From DTKD01 sp964494345 (GTDB taxonomy: Bacteria; Armatimonadota; UBA5829), in NCBI GenBank assembly GCA_964494345.1, contig CAZBSI010000004.1:62001-126000 (forward strand): a stretch of DNA of 64,000 nt, written 5' to 3'. The translations under genes were made by a program, and so were the position numbers. The notes below the pieces were generated by a model that saw only the letters and a program-made list of their open reading frames with translations, did no database searches and had not been told where the DNA came from. Shown piece after piece: positions 57,655 through 64,000 of this stretch; the first letter of the stretch is position 1; the number at the start of each line of letters is the position of its first letter.

Positions 57655-58716
57655 GTGAGCAGATCCACCAGATTATGGATGATGCTGATGACCGCAGCCA
57701 TTCTCCTAGGGGCCACCGGTGTCTGTGCCGCTACGAAGAGTGCTCCGGCGAAGAAACCGGCTGTGAAAAAGCCAGCCCCGAAACCCACGTCAAATCACGC
57801 CACGGCGGGCACTACACAACTCAAAGGGGAGTATGCGAATTTTGGATCCACATATACTTTGGGCAAGGAATCACCGCTTAACATTACTCTCAAAAGCGCA
57901 GAATACTCTCTTGGGCCAGTGACAATTGGGGAGGAGACGTATGTTCCGACCGCTGGCGAGAAGTTGCTGATTCTGCACATGACGTACCATAACCCGCAGC
58001 CTCAGGAACGCTTCACGCGGTGGGACGCTTTCACATTTACTGTGGTTGATCCTAATGATCAAAACCACGACGGACTCATTGATCTTGGAGTGGAAAAGGA
58101 CAAATCGTCGTGCTCTATGAGCTTCAAACCGGCCCAGAAAGTGGATGTTTTCGGGGTTATGGCGGTGCCGGCGGCAAAGGAGATGCCCAAACTGATTATC
58201 AAATCGAGCGATGAGCTTGTACTACGCTACAACCTCAAAGGCAAGGTAAAGGGCCTGCCACAAGGTTTGGCTGACCCGGCGGATAAGACTGGTGCGACTG
58301 CCTATGCTGAAGTTCCTGCAAAGCCGGGCGCTTACTACCCGCTGGGGATGCTTGATGTAAAGGTGAACTCTTTGGAGTCCTGCGATAAATCGGTGATGGG
58401 AGAATTTGAACTCGAGGATGGCGAAAAGTTCGTAATCGTCAATATGGACGTGAAGAACGTGAGTACGACAGAGCAATTCGTCAGATGGGACACGTTCAAT
58501 CCTGTACTGCTAGACACGGACGGGGTCGAAGCTGCCAGTTGTTCTGATATGTTCCAGAAAAGCAAGGACAAGTCTTTTTCTGCGAATCTCAAACCCGGCC
58601 AGGAGATATCGGTGCGCTGCGTATTCACGCCGTCAGACGATACTGATGTGCAAACTCTGTCAATGCAGCTTGATGAAGGCCGATTGTTCTTGTTTGATGT
58701 TGGCAAAGCAAAGTAG
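57655..58716 (+). CDS. Exported protein with two DUF4352-like domains
   Basis: A 353-residue exported protein: signal peptide about 1-25, Lys/Pro/Ala linker about 27-50, then two similar beta-sandwiches. In the first, EKLLILHMTYHNPQPQERFTRWDAFTFTVVD; in the second, EKFVIVNMDVKNVSTTEQFVRWDTFNPVLLD. These are internal duplicates. The DUF4352/telomeric-repeat-like fold is common in exported proteins without enzyme activity. The GTG start has AGAGG 9 bases upstream. No role can be assigned. Confidence 0.72.
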   Translation: MSRSTRLWMMLMTAAILLGATGVCAATKSAPAKKPAVKKPAPKPTSNHATAGTTQLKGEYANFGSTYTLGKESPLNITLKSAEYSLGPVTIGEETYVPTAGEKLLILHMTYHNPQPQERFTRWDAFTFTVVDPNDQNHDGLIDLGVEKDKSSCSMSFKPAQKVDVFGVMAVPAAKEMPKLIIKSSDELVLRYNLKGKVKGLPQGLADPADKTGATAYAEVPAKPGAYYPLGMLDVKVNSLESCDKSVMGEFELEDGEKFVIVNMDVKNVSTTEQFVRWDTFNPVLLDTDGVEAASCSDMFQKSKDKSFSANLKPGQEISVRCVFTPSDDTDVQTLSMQLDEGRLFLFDVGKAK

Positions 58717-58764
58717 CCATCACGGATTGTTGGCTTAATCTGCAATATCGTTGGTCTTTGAATG

Positions 58765-58796
58765 GCAGCGACTGGAGAGTAGAATCCGGTCGCTGC
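58765..58796 (+). terminator. Hairpin terminator (weak) after the DUF4352-like gene
   Basis: A 12-bp stem (one G-U pair) 58765-58776 with 58785-58796, followed by TAAAATTATT rather than a T-run. Confidence 0.5.
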
Positions 58797-58921
58797 TAAA
58801 ATTATTGGCCGCTTCACATCAGCGACGTCTATGAGAAAGTTGTAGATTTTACCCCTGTCACACCGTCATGATTCTTCCGCATATTGCTAGATTAAGTGTC
58901 TGATGGTAGCATGAAGCACAA

Positions 58922-59968
58922 ATGGATGCTCAACAACTGCTTGAAGCTTATATAAATACCCACGGCCGAGAAGGTGACCAGTATTGGGAGCCGCTCTCTG
59001 AGGTTGTTTCCGATCTTGTACACAGGTCGGCGGCTCGGCGAGAGATCGCAGATCTCGAGGATTTTGAAGAGGACTGCGTGCTTGCTATATGGACTCGGAT
59101 TAGCGCACTTAAATCCGGAGAAGCCGACGGCTCGATCGATAATATCGAGGCGTTTATACGAAGGGCTGTTCATAACCGGTACTGTGACGCCATAAGACGA
59201 AAGAGGCCGACGTGGTATAACCTCAAGCTGGAGATGCTGGAACTGTTCTCCGGCAAGAGCAATGTTGAGGGCTTTGCGTTGTGGCAGAACCCGGGTAGTT
59301 CGGCGAGGATGTGCGGATATGCTGAATGGGAAGGCCGGAATGAGGCGGGTTCGGTCAAACTGCGCGAATTGCTGGACAACGCCGCAGGCTTTCGCACCAA
59401 ATATCTGAAAAATCACAACCCACAGGAATTGCCTAAATATGAACTGGCGGCGGCTGTGCTGGACTTTTGCGAAGCCCCTATCAATGTCGACGAACTTACA
59501 AGCTGCCTTGCGGAACTGATGCAGGTTTATTCCCCGGAGCCACTTTCGATAGACGCTCAGCCCCAATCAGATGAAGACTCCGATGCGCCTGTCAACTGGC
59601 TGGTTTCCACGGATACGGATGTGGAGAGTCAGGTGATAGATGGGGAATGGTTCAGTCATGTGATGGAGTGGTTCTGGGCGGAGTTTATGGAACTGTCACT
59701 GAAGCAGCGTAAGGCGTTGTTGTATGGAATGGGGGGCGATCAAGTGATGGCGATGGTCGCCAACGTGGGGATGAAACAAATTGCCGAATCGTTGGAAATA
59801 GACCGCAAGGAGCTTGCGTCTCTAATAAATAGGTTGCCGCGTCCCGATGTTGAAATAGCGGGAGAGCTGGATATTCCGACGCGGTCGGTTCCGAGCGTGA
59901 GATTTAAAGCCTGGGGGAGAATCAGGCGAAGGACCAGGAAGTCATCGCTGATTGAGGACGAAGACTAG
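58922..59968 (+). CDS. Divergent sigma-70 family factor with a long insert
   Basis: A 348-residue protein. Residues about 40-95 look like sigma region 2 (FEEDCVLAIWTRISALKSG, NIEAFIRRAVHNRYCDAIRRKRP). Residues about 255-335 look like region 4 (LSLKQRKALLYGMGG, MKQIAESLEIDRKELASLINRLP, then a second helix VRFKAWGRIRRRTRK). The about 150 residues between are unlike normal ECF factors (usually about 190 residues in total). The next gene is a zinc anti-sigma, which supports the call. The Shine-Dalgarno site is weak. Confidence 0.7.
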   Translation: MDAQQLLEAYINTHGREGDQYWEPLSEVVSDLVHRSAARREIADLEDFEEDCVLAIWTRISALKSGEADGSIDNIEAFIRRAVHNRYCDAIRRKRPTWYNLKLEMLELFSGKSNVEGFALWQNPGSSARMCGYAEWEGRNEAGSVKLRELLDNAAGFRTKYLKNHNPQELPKYELAAAVLDFCEAPINVDELTSCLAELMQVYSPEPLSIDAQPQSDEDSDAPVNWLVSTDTDVESQVIDGEWFSHVMEWFWAEFMELSLKQRKALLYGMGGDQVMAMVANVGMKQIAESLEIDRKELASLINRLPRPDVEIAGELDIPTRSVPSVRFKAWGRIRRRTRKSSLIEDED

Positions 59969-60046
59969 AGGATTGCGTCAAATGGAGCGTATGTGGCAAT
60001 ACGCAAGTTTGGGTTACGTCTGTAATCGGCGAAAGAAGTGTATAAA

Positions 60047-61363
60047 ATGGACTGCATTGACAGAAAAGAGCTAAAACAATTTCTCGATGGGAAGCTAGCC
60101 GCACAGAGGCTGATTGAGATCGATGAGCACCTCGACGAGTGCAAGGCGTGCAGGGCGGCGGCCGGCCGTATGTCGTCTGTGATCAACTTCGCCTCAGAAG
60201 TGACGGGAACCACGGATTGTCCGGAATATGAAGAACTGTCGGCGTATGTAGACAAATCTCTGGATACGGAAAGAATGAAATCCGTTCGGTCGCATATTGG
60301 GCTGTGCGAGATTTGCAGCAGGGATGTGGATCGGATCAGCGAGCTGCGGTCGCATGCAGCCCTGCGAGAGAAAATTGTTGTGAAGCCGCAGGCGAGAATG
60401 CACCGGCGAAGGCAAGGGGTGTTTGTGTACTGGCGGCAGGCGCTTGCGGCGGTGTCGCTGTGCGGAGTCATCGCTGTGGCGATCGTCGTTTTCGGCAACG
60501 CCGGTGATCAGAATCATAATAATCGCCCTCAGGTCGCAAATAACCCGCCAATAGTGAACAACCTGCCGAAAGCTCCGGCTGACGATGTGACGAAAATTGA
60601 ACCGCAAGACGCTCCTGCAGTGGTCGAATCCGCCCCACCCTCTCCGAGTATAGTCGCAGAGGCTCCTGCAAAACCTGCTCCTGTCGTAAAGACCGTCTTG
60701 CGTGATGGTAGATATTCGGTCATTAGCAGCAATGGAAAGATTGCTTTTGCCAAAAAAGACGGAGTCGTAGTGCGGGGCGGCGCTAGAATAGCCGCTGCTA
60801 TTGATGAGAAATTGCGCACGGGCAAAATTAAGCCGGCCAAGCCGATTCAGGTTGCTATGGCCACGATTCACGTTCGCAGCGCGGGCGCGTATGATGTACC
60901 ACCTACTGCACCGAAGCAGATCGCGCCTGTAGAGAAAGTTTTAATCACACAGAAGCCTGCTTTCACCTGGGCTGCGGTGGATCTCGCAGAGAGCTATCGC
61001 GTGCGGGTGTATGATAAATCGGGAAACTTGATTATTGATCAGGTTGTCGAGCAAACTACGTTCACACCTTCGAGTTCGTTGCCGAGAGGAAAGGCGTATA
61101 GTTGGCGAGTCGGGGTGCGCTTCAGCGAGACTGACGGATGGGTCGAATCTGCGGCTGGCGGATTTGCAGTTATATCGGCTGAGGATTACAGCTTGATCAA
61201 TCGTGCACGAAAGGACTTCGCCGGTTCGCACCTGGCGATGGGTGCGGCTTATGAATCTGCAGGGCTTTATGAAGAAGCCGCAGCGGAATATAAGGCGCTG
61301 CGTCGAGCTAATCCGAACTCTGAGTTAGCAAATAAACTGCTTGATGGGGTTGCGGGAAATTAG
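60047..61363 (+). CDS. Membrane anti-sigma protein with two zinc fingers and a C-terminal TPR motif
   Basis: A 438-residue protein. Two zinc anti-sigma domains occur in tandem: Cys3-His28-Cys32-Cys35 and Cys58-His83-Cys87-Cys90. One transmembrane helix (about 131-149) is followed by a Pro/Asn linker, a FecR-like or beta-sandwich region (about 300-375, FTWAAVDLAESYRVRVYD, YSWRVGVRF), and a final TPR-like motif (MGAAYESAGLYEEAAAEYKAL). It is probably the anti-sigma of the preceding factor. The ATG at 60047 was chosen over the GTG at 60038. A terminator follows. Confidence 0.78.
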   Translation: MDCIDRKELKQFLDGKLAAQRLIEIDEHLDECKACRAAAGRMSSVINFASEVTGTTDCPEYEELSAYVDKSLDTERMKSVRSHIGLCEICSRDVDRISELRSHAALREKIVVKPQARMHRRRQGVFVYWRQALAAVSLCGVIAVAIVVFGNAGDQNHNNRPQVANNPPIVNNLPKAPADDVTKIEPQDAPAVVESAPPSPSIVAEAPAKPAPVVKTVLRDGRYSVISSNGKIAFAKKDGVVVRGGARIAAAIDEKLRTGKIKPAKPIQVAMATIHVRSAGAYDVPPTAPKQIAPVEKVLITQKPAFTWAAVDLAESYRVRVYDKSGNLIIDQVVEQTTFTPSSSLPRGKAYSWRVGVRFSETDGWVESAAGGFAVISAEDYSLINRARKDFAGSHLAMGAAYESAGLYEEAAAEYKALRRANPNSELANKLLDGVAGN

Positions 61364-61385
61364 CCATATTCCTCCCACTCGATAG

Positions 61386-61418
61386 AGGGGCCGGCTCTTT
61401 TGAGTTTCGGCCCCTTTT
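61386..61418 (+). terminator. Rho-independent terminator of the sigma/anti-sigma operon
   Basis: An 8-bp stem AGGGGCCG/CGGCCCCT (61386-61393 with 61408-61415) with a 14-base loop, followed by TTTTGC. Confidence 0.75.
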
Positions 61419-61512
61419 GCTTATTTGCCCTCTTGCGGTTTACTGGAAGGACTTTGAAGCTGGTGCGTCGAAGGGTTCAGTTCTCCGGTATTAAGCGAGA
61501 GGAGCTGAGCCT

Positions 61513-61995
61513 TTGGTTGAGATCATTGTAGCCCCGGAGGAACGACGCGGCGAAGTGTGGACGCTGTTTCAGGAATATTGCGATGAGCTTTCGCAGTATG
61601 ATGGAGAGAAGCGGCCTAAGTCGCGTAGGCGATACCCCTCATTTGATCAGTATTGGGAAGACCCCGATCGCGTTCCTTTTCTAGTTCTTTATCACCACGA
61701 ACCGGTGGGTTTCTGTTTGATGCAGGACACCGGAATCTTCTACAGAATCGATGAATTCTACATTCGACCGCTACATCGCAAGCGAGGATTTGGCAGGGCC
61801 GTGGTAGACTATGTTAAAGATTTCTGCCGCAATCTTGGACGCCACGATGTTCTGGCGGCAAATGTCTATGTTAATAATGAGCCGGCGATCAGATTTTGGC
61901 AATCGGTGGGCTTCAGAGACACCGGCAGGCGCACAAGAGTCAAAGACCTGAGGATGATCGAAACAGAGGCGGATCTGACTGAAGTAGAGGTGTAG
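61513..61995 (+). CDS. GNAT family N-acetyltransferase
   Basis: A 160-residue acetyltransferase. The acetyl-CoA loop (HRKRGFGRAVVDYV, the R/Q-x-x-G-x-G/A pattern) is about 95-110, followed by LAANVYVNNEPAIRFWQSVGF, the usual GNAT end. The TTG start has GAGGAG 8 bases before it. Substrate unknown. Confidence 0.88.
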   Translation: MVEIIVAPEERRGEVWTLFQEYCDELSQYDGEKRPKSRRRYPSFDQYWEDPDRVPFLVLYHHEPVGFCLMQDTGIFYRIDEFYIRPLHRKRGFGRAVVDYVKDFCRNLGRHDVLAANVYVNNEPAIRFWQSVGFRDTGRRTRVKDLRMIETEADLTEVEV

Positions 61996-62420
61996 TTAAA
62001 AAAACAAACGCGAAAGCCCGAAAAGAGCGAAAACCCGAAATAATAGCGTATTTCAGGCAAATCGGAGTAGTGGCCGGGCCTCTGTCCCGGCCAGTTTCGC
62101 TTATGAGGTAGCGATTGGAAGATGGCCACTTGTCTCAGTGAAAAGAACAAACGCGAAAGCCCGAAAAGAGCGAAAACCCAAAATAATAACGCAATTTAGG
62201 CAACTCGGAGTAGTGGCCGGGCCTCTGTCCCGGCCAGTTTCGCGTATGAGGTGATTGGAAGATGGCCACTTGTCTCAGTAAAAAAACAAACGCGAAAGCC
62301 CGAAAAGAGCGAAAACTCGAAATAATAACGCATTTTAGGCAAATCGGAGTAGTGGCCGGGCCTCTGTCCCGGCCAGTTTCGCTTATGAGGTAGCGATTCG
62401 GAGATCGCTGCTTGTCTAAA
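61996..62420. repeat. Three tandem composite repeats, about 140 bp each
   Basis: Three units start near 62005, 62148 and 62287 (spacings 143 and 139). Each has ACAAACGCGAAAGCCCGAAAAGAGCGAAAAC (family D), GTAGTGGCCGGGCCTCTGTCCCGGCCAG (family B hairpin), and GATTSGAAGATSGCCACTTGTCT (family C). No reading frame runs through them. The spacer between the GNAT and GH172 genes is filled by them. Confidence 0.85.
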
Positions 62421-62434
62421 TTCACGTGATGCGG

Positions 62435-63511
62435 TTAGATTTTTATTCTTTTGTAGCCCTCTTCGTAAGGCATTTTGTCCACTATATTAGCCAACCGCTC
62501 TTCGCAGGATGGCATCGGCGGCAGAGGCTCGCCGGGGGTTTGATACCAAAACGCGGCGGCCGACCAGTCGTCTGAACGTTCGTAGATATTTATTGAGCCA
62601 TCCGGCAAAACGCCTCCGCCGATTTGCTGCATTTCGACTCTTACGTCTTCGGCGAAGAAAATCGGGTCTGCGACGTGGAAGCGATAGAAGCTGACCAGTG
62701 TCTGCCAGTGGGAATTGGGGTCCATAGCGATATACGGAGCGCCCGCGTATAGAGAGAAATGCTCGCCCGTGCCCCAGGCAGATCCGAGATAGTCCTCAGT
62801 GCCGGTGCCGCAGATCGTGGGTAGGTCGGTGTCGCCGTCGAGATAGACCTTAAACTCACCTTCCCCCCACCACTGAGGAGACTTGTTGCGTGCGCCTATG
62901 ACACAGCCGAGGAACCGGCCTTTGCCGTGTCGCTTGGGCAAAATGGTGAAGTCCTTTGTCATCTGGGTGGGGTTTTCGCGCCTGAACGCACAGTGAAAAT
63001 AAAGAGTGTCTTCAGAGATAGCGTCACCGAGGGTATAGTCCACACTGTAGTATAGGGACCCCATAACGGAGTCGGTCTCGTTGGTGAAAGTCATCTTAGC
63101 CCTACGGGCAAACGGCATCTGGAAGAAGCAGTTTAGACCGACTCCCTCTTGCATAGCCTGCAGAGCGTTGAAAAAGTGGTTGGTTCTGCCGTGGGCTATG
63201 CCGAAGAAGTCCCCAACCGGGCACTCGACAGCGGGTAGTTCGGCGCCGTCCCAGCAGGCTCGAATGACGCAACCCCGCAGCATTTTGGGGCTTAGGTCCA
63301 TAGTCATCCAGATGTGCCTGATCATCCCAGGGCCGGTTGTGTCGAGAAGGGTGACGGTTTCGCCGGCAGCGATTGTCCTCCAGGCCGCGCCCTTTCTACC
63401 CGGGCCGAGGTACGATTCTGCAGCGCCTGCTTTACCTTTCTCACCTGTAGGGTTTTCGAATGATGCAGATCTGCTTTGAATATCGAGATATTTGGTCAAA
63501 TCCGGTAGCAT
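62435..63511 (-). CDS. DUF2961 family glycoside hydrolase (GH172-like)
   Basis: A 358-residue protein of the DUF2961/GH172 family. GPGMIRHIWMTMD, VGDFFGIAHG, MPFARRAKMTFTNE, WWGEGEFKVYLDGD (Glu217/Glu219) and GTGTEDYLGSAWG (Glu239) are the family blocks and contain the catalytic glutamates. Characterised members cut alpha-D-fructofuranosides or D-arabinofuranosides. There is no signal peptide. AGGAGG is 5 bases before the ATG. It is divergent to the selenoprotein gene. Confidence 0.9.
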   Translation of the reverse strand: MLPDLTKYLDIQSRSASFENPTGEKGKAGAAESYLGPGRKGAAWRTIAAGETVTLLDTTGPGMIRHIWMTMDLSPKMLRGCVIRACWDGAELPAVECPVGDFFGIAHGRTNHFFNALQAMQEGVGLNCFFQMPFARRAKMTFTNETDSVMGSLYYSVDYTLGDAISEDTLYFHCAFRRENPTQMTKDFTILPKRHGKGRFLGCVIGARNKSPQWWGEGEFKVYLDGDTDLPTICGTGTEDYLGSAWGTGEHFSLYAGAPYIAMDPNSHWQTLVSFYRFHVADPIFFAEDVRVEMQQIGGGVLPDGSINIYERSDDWSAAAFWYQTPGEPLPPMPSCEERLANIVDKMPYEEGYKRIKI

Positions 63512-63622
63512 GGCCGCCTCCTAAAATCGATTTCGAATATAATGCCACAACAACCGCGTTCATACAAGTCTTTACGGGTATATATGAGCCAGTAGCTGCA
63601 ACTTATTGAGGAGGTTTGGAAG

Positions 63623-64000
63623 ATGATAGAAGTTGTCAATTGGCATTCGTCTCTTGAAGAAGCGCGGGTGGAGGCCAGGGAGAGCAACAAAGATTTGCTG
63701 ATAGATTTGTTCAACCCCGGGTGACACGGCTGCCGGTTTATGGGTGCTTACACCTACACGGACCCGCGCGTGTCGCGGTTTATCAATCAACACCTGGTGC
63801 CCGTACAGTTCAACGTCAAAGAAGATACCGGAGCGCCTGTAAGATACCATTCCCAGTGGACCCCGACTTCTATGTATCACGACGTTGAAGATCGAGAGTT
63901 CCGGCGATCATACGGGGCGTTGAATGCGGATCAGTTTTTGGCGGAGTATTCCCTTGCTCACGCGCTGAGATACTTCCATACTGGTCAGTTTGAGAAGTCC
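63623..64000 (+). CDS. Thioredoxin-like selenoprotein with UxxC motif (partial at right edge)
   Basis: The frame starts at an ATG with GAGGAGG 8 bases upstream and runs to the window end, broken only by a TGA at 63722-63724. At that codon the protein reads LLIDLFNPG-U-HGCRFMG, so the TGA stands where thioredoxin-like proteins have the first Cys of CxxC; Sec34 and Cys37 would form the redox pair. The rest (TDPRVSRFINQHLVPVQFNV) continues a thioredoxin-like fold without frameshift. A small hairpin follows the TGA. It is read as a selenocysteine protein; standard gene finders would call it broken. Confidence 0.75.
63733..63761 (+). promoter_or_regulatory. selenocysteine insertion element: Candidate bacterial SECIS hairpin
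   Basis: Inner stem TGGGTG/CACCTA (63741-63746 with 63751-63756, one G-U pair) with loop CTTA, and an outer CCG/CGG pair (63733-63735 with 63759-63761). The apex is about 22 bases after the TGA, in the range seen for bacterial SECIS elements, and a G lies at the base of the loop. Confidence 0.45.

Noticed and set aside
61996..62420. CRISPR array or coding repeats
   Set aside because: Whole 140-bp units are repeated, there are no unique spacers, and no frame stays open.
63722..63724. Nonsense mutation making a pseudogene
   Set aside because: The TGA is exactly at the first Cys position of a CxxC motif and both flanks are intact in the same frame, so selenocysteine is more likely.

Overview
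The window is a piece of a bacterial chromosome from a draft assembly: a run of exactly 100 Ns (44396-44495) sits inside a tandem repeat. Several signs point to a diderm, flagellated, rod-shaped bacterium. There is a PagL-type lipid A deacylase, outer-membrane-barrel and lipoprotein genes, MreBCD and a full flagellar export apparatus. The flagellar gene order (flgBC-fliEFGHIJ-fliK-flgD-flgE-flbD-motAB-fliL-fliN-fliOPQR-flhBAFG-fliA) resembles the long operon of Firmicutes or Thermotogae more than that of Proteobacteria. Start codons are often TTG or GTG behind good Shine-Dalgarno sites. Together with the DUF2961, PmoA-like, PHP and rhamnosidase-like genes this suggests Armatimonadota or a similar environmental phylum, but that assignment is an inference.

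Layout. 1-12.7 kb: carbohydrate and accessory genes (esterase, sugar-isomerase-like TIM barrel, two reduced glycosidase-like proteins, PmoA-like and PHP-like proteins, a SecD-like lipoprotein). 12.7-35.7 kb, minus strand: one nearly continuous flagellar operon that starts at flgB behind a canonical sigma-54 type promoter and ends with the sigma-28 gene and two small proteins. fliM is absent from its usual place, and fliG is short and altered at the residues that normally bind FliM and generate torque. 35.7-38.1 kb: mreBCD. 38.3-44.1 kb: RNase Z-like hydrolase, DUF1848 protein, a receiver-YcgR-PilZ protein (a probable c-di-GMP-responsive flagellar brake under phosphorelay control), NAGPA-like protein, galU, four tRNA genes with two strong promoters, and an ASCH protein. 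44.2-46.5 kb: repeat array, then an ECF sigma / zinc anti-sigma / duplicated CnrX-Spy-like sensor operon. 46.5-52 kb: two TPR proteins, ruvB, ruvA, hisG. 52.1-57.3 kb: PagL, UvrD/PcrA helicase, an unusual ubiquitin-like + JAMM peptidase + transmembrane + LysM protein, and an inositol monophosphatase. 57.6-64 kb: duplicated DUF4352-like protein, a second divergent sigma/anti-sigma pair, a GNAT acetyltransferase, a triplicated repeat, a GH172-type enzyme, and at the right edge a thioredoxin-like gene with an in-frame TGA exactly at the first cysteine of its CxxC motif, read here as selenocysteine.

At least four families of short dispersed repeats occur between genes, including inside the flagellar operon. 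The most unusual items are the UBL-JAMM-LysM protein, the selenoprotein hidden by its TGA, and the reduced switch complex (FliG variant, FliN, no FliM).
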